Below the pieces are notes generated by a model. It searched no databases, had not been told where the DNA came from, and saw only the letters and a list, made by a program, of their open reading frames with translations. A DNA stretch of 17,682 bases, taken from positions 1 through 17,682 of the forward strand of contig JANMQK010000358.1 of NCBI GenBank assembly GCA_031370485.1, read 5' to 3'. How positions within the stretch are numbered: the stretch's first letter is position 1; every line of letters starts with the position of its first letter. This document shows positions 1 to 7,116 of this stretch, piece by piece. The translations under genes were made by a program, and so were the position numbers. The stretch comes from JANMQK01 sp031370485. GTDB taxonomy: Bacteria > Acidobacteriota > Polarisedimenticolia > Gp22-AA2.

Positions 1-1
1 T

Positions 2-109
2 CCAGACGGCGTAGGGACCGAGGCCTGACTTGTCGAGTTGCCAGAGCATCCATTGCCGACGCTCGTCCGCCTCGGGCAGGTTGATCACATAGATTTGGTC
101 TACATTCAC
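2..109 (-). CDS. N-terminal fragment of a family 25-like glycosyltransferase (runs off the left edge)
   Basis: The minus strand is open from a GTG at 109 to the window edge, giving 36 residues that begin VNVDQIYVINLPEADERRQW. A hydrophobic strand reading IYVINL, followed by an E/D-rich stretch, RR and a QLDK-G helix, is typical of the start of family 25 glycosyltransferases (LPS-type sugar transferases). An in-frame TGA lies seven codons upstream, so GTG 109 is the only reasonable start. An AGGA-like ribosome site precedes it by about ten bases. The overlapping ATG is followed at once by TAG and is excluded. The gene follows the amidohydrolase on the same strand after 116 bases. The catalytic part is outside the window, so the family call rests on a short motif only. 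Confidence 0.55.
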   Translation of the reverse strand, partial: MNVDQIYVINLPEADERRQWMLWQLDKSGLGPYAVW

Positions 110-139
110 GGGCCGCGTTCCTGGAGGTCAACCGAAGGG

Positions 140-169
140 ACTATAACTCACGGCCACACGGTGTCCCAA
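140..169 (-). promoter_or_regulatory. Possible promoter for the left-edge glycosyltransferase gene
   Basis: On the minus strand TTGGGA (169-164) and TATAGT (145-140) are separated by 18 bases. A transcript would start near 133, about 24 bases before the GTG start at 109. The match is only moderate, and the gene could also be transcribed by read-through from the amidohydrolase. Confidence 0.3.
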
Positions 170-225
170 CCTGATCGTTGCAGCACGGCGCTTCCGGCCG
201 ATCCTTGCTGCCCCTTTCATCCGCA

Positions 226-1566
226 TCAATTCCCGCCCGGCCGCGACAGTTCGTCCTTGAAGACGACACCGTTCTTCATGACGAAGCGGACCCTTCCCAG
301 CTCGTTGATGTCCTGCAGCGGATCGCCGGCGACGGCGACGAGATCCGCGTAGGCGCCCGGGGCAACGACACCCAGGTCCCCTTTGCTGTCCAGCATCTCC
401 GCGGCCCGCGACGTGGCGGACATGATGGCGTCCATCGGTGTCATGCCGAATTTCACCATGAGGGGGAACTCCAGCGCGATCGGCCGGTCCCAGGGGATTC
501 CGCCCATGTCGGTGCCGTAGACGATCTTGACGCCCGCCCTCAGCGCCTTCGCGAAGGACACCTCGTGGGTCGCGGCGCGCGCGCGGTCACGCTTCCCCGC
601 CGGCGTGTCCGCGGGCGCCCAGTCGAGGTAGTACGGTGACAGCGTGGGGCAGTACCAGGTCCCCTGGCGGACCATCTGCGCCACCTGCGCGTCGGTGATC
701 TCGAGGCCGTGCTCGATCGAATCGCAGCCGCCGTCGAGCGCCCGCTGCAGACCGATGCCGTTGTAGGCATGGCAGGCCACCTTCTTTCTCCACCCGTGCA
801 CCTCGTCCACGATCGCCTTGAGTTCTTCGACCGTGAGCGTCGGCTGGGACACGAGGCGCCCCTCACTGTCCACCCAGGAACGGTGCGTCATGTAGACCTT
901 GATCCAGTCGGCGCCGTGCTCGAGCTGCTCGCGCGCGGCCTTGCGCGCCTCCACCGGACCATCGACGATCTGCGCCCCCTTCGGCATGACAAGCTCGGGC
1001 GCGTACCCTTCCAGGTTGTACCCCCCGGTGGTGGAGATGGCGCGGGTGGACGCGAAGATGCGAGGGCCGGGGATGGTCCCTTCCTCGATGGCCTGCTTAA
1101 TCCCGACATCGCCGTAGCCCGCGCCCTCGGTCTCGACGTCCCTTATCGTCGTGAAACCCTGCTCGAGGGCGCGGCGCGCGGCCACGGTCGCGCGGGCGGC
1201 GCGGAGGGCCAGCCCCGCGAACAGGATGTTCGCGTCGTAACCGCCCTTCGCCGGATCCTCGCCCCAGAGAAAGATGTGCGTGTGCGAGTCGATGAGACCG
1301 GGCAGAACGGTGGCCGATGAGAGGTCGACGACCCGCGCCCCCTCGGGGATTGACGCGCCGGCCGCGTCGGCGATCTTCTGGATACGCTGACCGCGAATCA
1401 CGATCAACTGGTCCTTGCGCTTTGATCCGCCGGCGCCGTCGATGAGCGCGCCCGCCCGGATGACGATGACGCTGGCGGAGGAAGGTGAAGGCGGAGATTG
1501 CGCCTCGACGACGCCGGTGGATGCGAGGACCAGGCAAGACAAGAGCCGCAAGCGCGCGCAGACCAT
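226..1566 (-). CDS. Secreted metal-dependent amidohydrolase (imidazolonepropionase/prolidase-like)
   Basis: A 446-residue protein of the amidohydrolase superfamily (COG1228-like). The N-terminus has basic residues and then a hydrophobic stretch ending near VEAQ at residue 23, a probable signal peptide, so the enzyme should act outside the cytoplasm. Metal-site elements are in order: HTH at 95-97 after LPGLID, a WIKVY lysine at about 223 that could be carboxylated, CHAYNG (H266), SIEHG (H286) and YGTDMGG (D353). All ligands expected of a binuclear or mononuclear enzyme are therefore present. I chose ATG 1566 because GGAGGA lies five bases upstream; the longer in-frame ATG at 1602 lacks such a site and would bury the signal peptide. 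The substrate cannot be read from sequence; relatives hydrolyse Xaa-Pro dipeptides, imidazolonepropionate or similar cyclic amides. The gene is divergent from the metzincin and paralogous to the amidohydrolase at 5003-6331. Confidence 0.9.
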   Translation of the reverse strand: MVCARLRLLSCLVLASTGVVEAQSPPSPSSASVIVIRAGALIDGAGGSKRKDQLIVIRGQRIQKIADAAGASIPEGARVVDLSSATVLPGLIDSHTHIFLWGEDPAKGGYDANILFAGLALRAARATVAARRALEQGFTTIRDVETEGAGYGDVGIKQAIEEGTIPGPRIFASTRAISTTGGYNLEGYAPELVMPKGAQIVDGPVEARKAAREQLEHGADWIKVYMTHRSWVDSEGRLVSQPTLTVEELKAIVDEVHGWRKKVACHAYNGIGLQRALDGGCDSIEHGLEITDAQVAQMVRQGTWYCPTLSPYYLDWAPADTPAGKRDRARAATHEVSFAKALRAGVKIVYGTDMGGIPWDRPIALEFPLMVKFGMTPMDAIMSATSRAAEMLDSKGDLGVVAPGAYADLVAVAGDPLQDINELGRVRFVMKNGVVFKDELSRPGGN

Positions 1567-1622
1567 GAGTGTCCTCCAGGAGTTGCCTCGAATGGACGGC
1601 ATCCTATCTCAAAACACAATTG

Positions 1623-1651
1623 TTGACCCGGGTGGAAGCCGGTCGTATGTT
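1623..1651 (+). promoter_or_regulatory. Sigma-70-type promoter for the metzincin gene
   Basis: TTGACC (1623-1628) and TATGTT (1646-1651) are separated by exactly 17 bases. Transcription would begin near 1658, about 50 bases before the metzincin start. The same layout occurs before the GST and csp genes in this window. Confidence 0.6.
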
Positions 1652-1708
1652 CCCGGCACCCCCGACGCCGATTCTTCCGCCCGGGGCATTGGCTTGTGGG
1701 GAGGGTCG

Positions 1709-3184
1709 ATGATGTTTGCGGCACGGCTTGCGCTGGCGGTTCTCCTCGCGACCCCCGCCGGCACTCCCGTGCTGACGGTTGACGATCGGGGCGCCGGGAC
1801 CGAGCTGGGCTGGACCGCGCTTCACAATGCTCCTCTCTACGACCTGGCCAGGGGCTCGCTCGGGACCCTTCGCGCCACCGGCAGTCTCACGGCCGCCGCG
1901 CAGGATTGCCTGCAGAACGACCGCATGCCGCGCGCCGCCGTGGATGGCGAGGTTCCCCTGGAGGGGGACGGCTTCTGGTACGTGGTCCACGGCGTCAATT
2001 GCGACGGCGAAAGGACCTACGACAGCGGCGACCCCGCGCAGGCGGGCCCGCGCGACGCCGACATCGAGGCCTCCGGTCAGTGCATCCCCCCACCCTGCAC
2101 GCCGGGGTACGACGTCGACTTCGACGGTCTCGACGAATGCGCCGAGACCGACACCGGCCTGTGGTGCGGGCCGGACCGGACCGGGACCAATCCCGGCCTG
2201 TCCGACACCGACGGCGATTCCCTCAGGGACGGCGATGAGGTGCTCGGAACGCCGGGCGGACTCAACCTGCCCGGGATGGGGGCGAACCCGCTCCGGCGCG
2301 ACCTGTTCCTCGAATACGACTGGTTCGACGACAGCCTCGAATGCTCGCCTCATTCACACCGCCCGACCCAGGCGATGGTGGATGCGACGACCACCGCGTT
2401 CGCCGCGGCGCCGCTAATCAATCCCGACGGATCGACCGGTGTCGTCCTGCATCACGACCGGGGGCAGGGAGGTCTTTTCTCCGGCGGCAACCTGGTGGCC
2501 GATGCCGACGGCGTCCTGACCAACGGCGTCAACAGCAGCGAGTTCATCGCGATCAAGAACGCGAATTTCGCCGCCAACCGCAATGGCTATTTCCACTATG
2601 TCCTCCTCCCCCATCGCCACGACACCAACAGCACGAGCTCGGGACAGGCGGAGATCCGCGGCGACGACTTCCTCGTCTCTCTCTACTGCGCCTTCTCGAC
2701 GAAAAACGTGGCGCGGACCATCGTCCACGAGCTCGGCCACAACCTGAATCTGCGTCACGGCGGGGACACCAACTGCAACTACAAGCCGAACTACAACTCG
2801 GTTATGAACTACCGCTACCAGTTTCCCGGCGTCGACACCGATTGCACGCCCCCCGCCAACGGCCTGCTCGACTACTCGCGGGGCGTGCGTATCGACCTCG
2901 ACGAGAACGCGCTCAACGAGTTCGCCGGCATCTGCGGCGGCCCGGCGTGGGACTGGGACGGCGACGGACTGATCGAGAGCCTCGTCAGCACCGACATCAA
3001 CTCGAGCGACACCTCGCAGGCGTCGAATTGCGGAGGGACCTACACGCTTCTGCGCGACTTCAACGACTGGGCCGCGATTCTCTTCACCGGCCTGAGCGAC
3101 GGCGACCGGCCCATCCTGCCGCCGGAGATCATCACCTGCGACAACCCGGCCCCGCCCGAAAAGGATCCCGATCCGAACGACTGA
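1709..3184 (+). CDS. Secreted zinc metalloprotease of metzincin type with TSP3-like Ca-binding segment
   Basis: A 491-residue exported protein. Residues 1-19 (MMFAARLALAVLLATPAG) form a short signal peptide. A Cys- and Asp-rich segment around residues 135-185 contains DVDFDGLDE and DTDGDSLRDGDE, the pattern of thrombospondin type 3 calcium-binding repeats. The catalytic core has HELGHNLNLRH starting at residue 340, which fits the extended metzincin zinc site HExxHxx(G/N)xxH. A Met-turn-like SVMNY follows with its methionine at residue 366. Many paired cysteines suggest disulphides in an extracytoplasmic protein. A second DWDGDG motif lies further on, and the tail is Pro/Asp-rich. ATG 1709 (or 1712) is chosen over the open frame beginning at 1415 because GGGGAGGG lies just upstream, the signal peptide starts here, and a good promoter lies at 1623-1651. 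I do not recognise the exact subfamily; the substrate is unknown. Confidence 0.8.
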   Translation: MMFAARLALAVLLATPAGTPVLTVDDRGAGTELGWTALHNAPLYDLARGSLGTLRATGSLTAAAQDCLQNDRMPRAAVDGEVPLEGDGFWYVVHGVNCDGERTYDSGDPAQAGPRDADIEASGQCIPPPCTPGYDVDFDGLDECAETDTGLWCGPDRTGTNPGLSDTDGDSLRDGDEVLGTPGGLNLPGMGANPLRRDLFLEYDWFDDSLECSPHSHRPTQAMVDATTTAFAAAPLINPDGSTGVVLHHDRGQGGLFSGGNLVADADGVLTNGVNSSEFIAIKNANFAANRNGYFHYVLLPHRHDTNSTSSGQAEIRGDDFLVSLYCAFSTKNVARTIVHELGHNLNLRHGGDTNCNYKPNYNSVMNYRYQFPGVDTDCTPPANGLLDYSRGVRIDLDENALNEFAGICGGPAWDWDGDGLIESLVSTDINSSDTSQASNCGGTYTLLRDFNDWAAILFTGLSDGDRPILPPEIITCDNPAPPEKDPDPND

Positions 3185-3199
3185 CCGCTCCCCGGTCAG
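3181..3199. terminator. Short hairpin spanning both stop codons of a convergent pair
   Basis: CTGACCG, a CTCCC loop and CGGTCAG form a perfect 7-bp stem. The left arm contains the TGA of the metzincin and the right arm contains the TGA of the PII gene. No T-run follows on either strand, so it may act as a weak bidirectional terminator or as RNA 3'-end protection. Confidence 0.45.
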
Positions 3200-3546
3200 G
3201 CCAGCGGCGTGACGGCCTCGACGTCCTCTTCGCCCGTCCTGATGCGGTAGACCTTCTGCACCGGCAGGATGAAGATCTTGCCGTCGCCGACCTCGCCGGT
3301 CCGGCCCGATCTCATGATCGCCCGCACCGTCCTCTCGACGAAGGGGTCGGAGACCCCGATGTCGAGGCGGACCTTGTCGACGAGCTTCATCTTTACGGTC
3401 GTTCCACGGTAGGTCTCGACGCTCTCGAGCTCTCCGCCGTGGCCGCGCGCCAGCGTGATCGTGAGCCCCCGCACTTCCTCTTTGTACAAAGCCTCGAGAA
3501 CGTCGTTCAGTTTCTCGGGTCGGACGATTGCTACGATGAGCTTCAT
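3196..3546 (-). CDS. glnK: PII-family nitrogen signal protein (GlnK/GlnB-like), variant T-loop
   Basis: A 116-residue cytoplasmic PII protein that normally binds ATP/ADP and 2-oxoglutarate and docks on the ammonium channel. It aligns with E. coli GlnB without gaps through the T-loop: MKLIVAIVRP at the start, YRG at 46-48, K58, the GDGKIF loop, and RIRTGEE near the end. Two key positions differ: residue 51 is Val instead of the uridylylated Tyr, and residue 39 is Glu instead of the Gln that contacts 2-oxoglutarate/Mg. Uridylylation at the usual site is therefore impossible. The ATG overlaps the stop of amtB as ATGA, with GGAGGG eleven bases upstream, so the two are translationally coupled. The order amtB then glnK is the reverse of the common glnK-amtB. 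The family call is firm; the exact paralogue name is a convention. Confidence 0.93.
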   Translation of the reverse strand: MKLIVAIVRPEKLNDVLEALYKEEVRGLTITLARGHGGELESVETYRGTTVKMKLVDKVRLDIGVSDPFVERTVRAIMRSGRTGEVGDGKIFILPVQKVYRIRTGEEDVEAVTPLA

Positions 3547-4823
3547 GACCGGCCCTCCGGCACCGCGATGGCGCCCGCCGCGGGCGCGTTGTCGGGCATC
3601 ACCAGGATGGCGCCTTCACCGCTCGAGTAGGCCTCCTCGCCGTGCTGGGGCACATCCATGCCGATGCCCTCCTCCCTTCCCGGCGCGCGCAGCGGCGCGA
3701 CGAGCCCGATCAGTTTCAGGATGGCGAACGTGCCCACGGCGCTGTAGGCCGCCGTCGCGCACACGGCCACCGCCTGCCGCCCAAGTTGCTCCGGGTTTCC
3801 CGCCAGCAGACCGTCGGCACCGCCCCAGACCTTCACGGCGAACACCCCGGTGAGAAGCGCCCCGACCGCGCCGCCGACACCGTGGGCCGACAGGACGTCG
3901 AGGGAATCGTCGAGGCCCGTCCTGGACCGCCACACGATCGCGTAATGGCTCGGCAACGCGGCGAGGGCGCCGAGCGCTATGGCGCTGATCGGCGGGACGA
4001 ACCCGGCGGCCGGGGTGATGGCCACGAGGCCGATCACGACGGCCGTCGCCGCTCCGACCGCGGTCGCCCTGCCGGTCCTCGCCAGATCGAGAAACATCCA
4101 GACGACGAGCGTGCCCATCGGGGCGAGCATGGTGTTCACGAAGGCGAGCACGGCCGACGCGTTGGCGCCGAGAGCACTACCGCCGTTGAACCCGAACCAC
4201 CCGAACCAGAGAAGCGCGGTCCCGAGCAGCACGAAAGGAACGCTGTGCGGGAGGAGCGCCTGGCGCCCGTAGTCCTTGCGCGGCCCGAGGACGAGGGCGG
4301 CCACGAGGGCCCCCACCCCGGCGTTGACGTGGACCACGGTCCCGCCCGCGAAATCGAGGGCCCCGAGCCGGGCGAGCCAGCCGCCTCCCCAGACCCAGTG
4401 CGCCACCGGCGCGTAGACCACCAGCGACCATAGCGTGATGAAGGCAAGGTAGGCGCGGAAACGCATCCTCTCGACGATGGCGCCCGAGATCAGCGCCGCG
4501 GTGATGATCGCGAACGTCCCCTGGTAGGCCATGAAAAGAAGATGGGGGATCGATCCCTTGGACTCCAGCCCAACGCCGTGAAGGAGCAGGTACGCTCCCC
4601 CTCCGCAAAAGCCGTTCCCGTCGGCGAAGGCCAGGCTGTAGCCCAGGACGGCCCAGGCGATCCCCACGGCGCCCAACGAGGCAAAGCTCATCATCAGGGT
4701 GTTCAGCATGTTCTTGGAACGCACGAGGCCTCCGTAAAAGAAGGCCAGGGCCGGCGTCATCAGCAGCACCAGGGCCGTCGCGACCAGCATCCACGCGGTG
4801 TCGGCCCCGTTCATCGAGTCCAT
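3543..4823 (-). CDS. amtB: Ammonium transporter (Amt/MEP/Rh family)
   Basis: A 426-residue integral inner-membrane channel with about eleven hydrophobic helices, conducting ammonium/ammonia. Family marks are FFYGGLVRSKN (residues 28-38), YQGTFAIIT (100-108), a WVWGGG motif (143-148), LDFAGGTVVHVNAG with the first pore histidine at 165, GWFGFNGGS (208-216), and SAHGVGGAVGALLTG with the second pore histidine at 314. Tyr100 occupies the position of the outer phenylalanine gate residue (F103 of E. coli). ATG 4823 is chosen because GGAGG lies five bases upstream (4829-4833). The 36 codons of open frame before it, back to 4931, are basic, not hydrophobic, and lack conservation. No cleavable signal peptide is obvious. 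The stop overlaps the PII start, and the PII protein is its expected regulator. Confidence 0.95.
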   Translation of the reverse strand: MDSMNGADTAWMLVATALVLLMTPALAFFYGGLVRSKNMLNTLMMSFASLGAVGIAWAVLGYSLAFADGNGFCGGGAYLLLHGVGLESKGSIPHLLFMAYQGTFAIITAALISGAIVERMRFRAYLAFITLWSLVVYAPVAHWVWGGGWLARLGALDFAGGTVVHVNAGVGALVAALVLGPRKDYGRQALLPHSVPFVLLGTALLWFGWFGFNGGSALGANASAVLAFVNTMLAPMGTLVVWMFLDLARTGRATAVGAATAVVIGLVAITPAAGFVPPISAIALGALAALPSHYAIVWRSRTGLDDSLDVLSAHGVGGAVGALLTGVFAVKVWGGADGLLAGNPEQLGRQAVAVCATAAYSAVGTFAILKLIGLVAPLRAPGREEGIGMDVPQHGEEAYSSGEGAILVMPDNAPAAGAIAVPEGRS

Positions 4824-5002
4824 GCAAGCCTCCAGCCCCCGATCCCCGCGGGGTCGAATGACAACTTCGTTCCTGGCGCGCCGGATGTCCAGCAACATCG
4901 CGGTTTCCCGGAGGGCCGGCATCCCATTCACAGCCCCGGACCCGGGTGGACTTCACCGGCCAATCCGTACCAGAATGCCCGACTATATATAAGGAGGGGC
5001 TC

Positions 5003-6331
5003 ATGGGAGGTGGTCGACGTCGGGCGGTCGTGGTCGTGGGGGTCTTCGCTCTGACGGCCGGATTGCTCCCGGGCCTCCATGCCTCCGGTCCGCCGGGCTC
5101 CGGCTCGAGCGAAACACCGCATCGCATCGTCATCAAGGCCGCCAGGCTCATCGATCCCAGGAACGCGACCGTCGTGAAGCGCGCGGTCGTCGAGGTTGAG
5201 GACGGCAAGATCGTCAAGGTCGGATCGGGCGGCGCCCTGCCCGCGGGTGTCGCGGTGATCGACCTCGGGGACGCCACCCTTCTTCCCGGCCTCATCGACT
5301 GCCACGACCACCTGACTTCGAACCCCGAGCAGTCGGGCTACCGGTCGCTCGGCGTGTCGCTCCCGCGGGAGACGCTGTACGGGGCCACCAATGCCCTGCG
5401 GACGCTGCTTGCCGGATTCACGACGGTCCGCAATGTCGGCGCATCCGGCTTCTCCGACGTGGCGCTGCGCGAAGCGATCGACGAGGGGGACCTCCCCGGC
5501 CCCCGGCTTCTGGTGTCGGGGCCGCCCATGGGGATCACCGGGGGCCATTGCGACAACAACCTGTTGCCCTACCAGTTCCACTACAAGGACGAAGGCGTGG
5601 CGGACGGGGTGACGGAAGTGCGCGCCAAGGTGCGCGAGATCGCGAAATACGGCGCCGACCTTGTCAAGGTGTGCGCCAGCGGCGGCGTGCTCTCGAAGGG
5701 GGACCAGCCCGGGACCGCGCAGTACACCCTCGAAGAGCTGAAGGCGATCGTCGAGGAGGCGCACCGGCTGGACCGCAAGGTGGCGGCCCACGCCCACGGG
5801 GCGCAGTCGATCAAGGACGCCATCCGGGCCGGTGTCGACTCGATCGAGCACGCGAGCCTCATCGACGACGAGGGGATCGCGCTCGCCAAGGACCACGGCA
5901 CCTGGCTGGTCATGGACATTTACAACGACGACTTCATCCTGAAGGAGGGCGAGCGGGTCGGCATGCTTCCCGAGTCCCTCGAGAAAGAGCGCAAGCTCGG
6001 CCAGCTGCAGCGGGACAGTTTCCGCAAGGCCTGGAAGGCCGGCGTGCGCATGGCGTTCGGCACCGACGGCGGCGTCTACCCCCACGGCGACAACGCCCGG
6101 CAGTTCGCCTACATGGTCCAGTACGGCATGACGCCGATGGAGGCGATCCGGGCCGCGACGGCGTCCGCCGCCGATCTGCTGGGATGGCCGGATAAGGTCG
6201 GCGGCATCGAGCCCGGCAAGCTGGCGGATTTCATCGCCGTGGCGGACGACCCCACATCCGACATCCGCGCGCTCGAGAAAGTCGGCTTCGTGATGAAGGG
6301 CGGGGTCGTGGTCAAGAACGATCTGCGTTGA
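5003..6331 (+). CDS. Secreted metal-dependent amidohydrolase (imidazolonepropionase/prolidase-like), second paralogue
   Basis: A 442-residue amidohydrolase. MGGGRRR followed by a hydrophobic stretch to about residue 27 is a signal peptide, so the enzyme is exported. Metal ligands are visible: HDH at 101-103 after LPGLIDC, the LVKV lysine at 222, AAHAHG (H263), SIEHAS (H283) and FGTDGG (D355). The C-terminal strand (ADFIAVADDP, MKGGVVVKNDL) closes the composite beta-sandwich seen in the other paralogue at 226-1566. ATG 5003 has a very strong ribosome site AAGGAGGGG (4991-4999), directly after an AT-rich TATATATA. A weak promoter (TGGACT 4947-4952, 18 bp, CAGAAT 4971-4976) could serve it. The gene is divergent from amtB with 179 bases between. 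Substrate unknown; peptide or cyclic amide hydrolysis is the family-level guess. Confidence 0.9.
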   Translation: MGGGRRRAVVVVGVFALTAGLLPGLHASGPPGSGSSETPHRIVIKAARLIDPRNATVVKRAVVEVEDGKIVKVGSGGALPAGVAVIDLGDATLLPGLIDCHDHLTSNPEQSGYRSLGVSLPRETLYGATNALRTLLAGFTTVRNVGASGFSDVALREAIDEGDLPGPRLLVSGPPMGITGGHCDNNLLPYQFHYKDEGVADGVTEVRAKVREIAKYGADLVKVCASGGVLSKGDQPGTAQYTLEELKAIVEEAHRLDRKVAAHAHGAQSIKDAIRAGVDSIEHASLIDDEGIALAKDHGTWLVMDIYNDDFILKEGERVGMLPESLEKERKLGQLQRDSFRKAWKAGVRMAFGTDGGVYPHGDNARQFAYMVQYGMTPMEAIRAATASAADLLGWPDKVGGIEPGKLADFIAVADDPTSDIRALEKVGFVMKGGVVVKNDLR

Positions 6332-6348
6332 GAGGCATCGCCCGTGAC

Positions 6349-6362
6349 ACCCGCATGCGGGT
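6349..6362. repeat. 14-bp perfect palindrome after the amidohydrolase
   Basis: ACCCGCATGCGGGT is a perfect palindrome 17 bases after the amidohydrolase stop, followed by TT and abutting the -35 box of the next promoter. It can act as a weak terminator hairpin or as an operator next to the GST promoter; sequence alone does not decide. Confidence 0.5.
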
Positions 6363-6391
6363 TTGACGTCGCCTGCGCGCTGGCCTACGAT
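6363..6391 (+). promoter_or_regulatory. Sigma-70-type promoter for the GST-like gene
   Basis: TTGACG (6363-6368) and TACGAT (6386-6391) are 17 bases apart. The predicted transcript starts near 6398 and gives a leader of about 35 bases that includes the GAGGAG ribosome site at 6421-6426. Confidence 0.6.
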
Positions 6392-6432
6392 GGCTGGCGC
6401 AACACTTCAATGTGTCCTCTGAGGAGACGTCC

Positions 6433-7092
6433 ATGCTGAAACTCTACAACTTCGACCGATCCCCCTTCGCCTGGAAAACACGGCTCGTCCTGGCCGAGAA
6501 GAACATCCCCTACGACGCCATTACGCCGCAGAACAAGGATCAGGACCCGGCCTTCGCCATGCTCAACCCGTTCCGGTTGACGCCGGTCCTCCTTCTTGAG
6601 GACGGCAAGGCGATCTACGAGTCGACCGTCATCGCCGAATACCTCGAGGAGACCCATCCCAACCCGCCCATGCTGCCCCGCGATCCCTGGGAGCGCGCGC
6701 GCGTGCGTATGCTGGAGGATACCTGCGACCAGTATTTCTACCCGGCCATCCGGGGTCTCGTGATGTCACAGTTCGAGTACGCTCCGCCGCTCCTGATCCG
6801 CCGGAAACCGGACCTGGTGGACCACAAGCTTCTCGAGGAATCCCGCGGAAAGGTCCAGCAGCACCTTGCGCGCCTGGAGGAGGCCCTGGCGGGGAAGCCA
6901 TGGTTCGGGGGGGAGATCTTCTCGCTGGCCGACGCCGCGCTGACGGCGCCGATGATGGGGAATCTCAAGCTGCTCGGAGTCGTGCCCGATCCGAAATACC
7001 CGGGCCTGGCCGCATGGATGATGCGTCTCGCGGCACGCCCCTGCTTCAAGGCGGCCGCCCCGAAAGAGCCGCTGAGCATCAAGGAGAGGTAG
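6433..7092 (+). CDS. Glutathione S-transferase family protein
   Basis: A 219-residue cytosolic GST-like protein. Residues 1-76 form the thioredoxin-fold domain: LKLYNFDRSPFAWKTR with a candidate catalytic Ser at 10, then FRLTPVLL with the cis-proline, then IYEST with the glutathione-binding Glu-Ser pair. Residues 85-219 form the all-helical C-terminal domain, including FSLADAALTAPM, the usual N-capping Asp motif. This layout suits zeta/theta-like bacterial GSTs or SspA-like relatives; the reaction is not determinable. ATG 6433 follows GAGGAG by six bases, so the open frame beginning at 6412 is not used. The gene has its own promoter at 6363 and is convergent with the repeat-tailed small gene, 24 bases between stops. 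Confidence 0.85.
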   Translation: MLKLYNFDRSPFAWKTRLVLAEKNIPYDAITPQNKDQDPAFAMLNPFRLTPVLLLEDGKAIYESTVIAEYLEETHPNPPMLPRDPWERARVRMLEDTCDQYFYPAIRGLVMSQFEYAPPLLIRRKPDLVDHKLLEESRGKVQQHLARLEEALAGKPWFGGEIFSLADAALTAPMMGNLKLLGVVPDPKYPGLAAWMMRLAARPCFKAAAPKEPLSIKER

Positions 7093-7116
7093 GCGGCCGG
7101 TCCGCTCGAAGCGCTC

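Noticed and set aside
4824..4931. N-terminal extension of AmtB to the ATG at 4931
   Set aside because: The added 36 residues are basic and non-hydrophobic, and a strong GGAGG site sits before ATG 4823.
4824..5002. Possible sigma-54 promoter or NtrC site upstream of amtB
   Set aside because: I searched the minus strand for a TGGCAC-N5-TTGC-like element and saw no acceptable match.
7103..7113. CGCTCGAAGCG hairpin between the GST and the repeat-tailed gene
   Set aside because: A 4-bp stem with a three-base loop is too weak to call a terminator.
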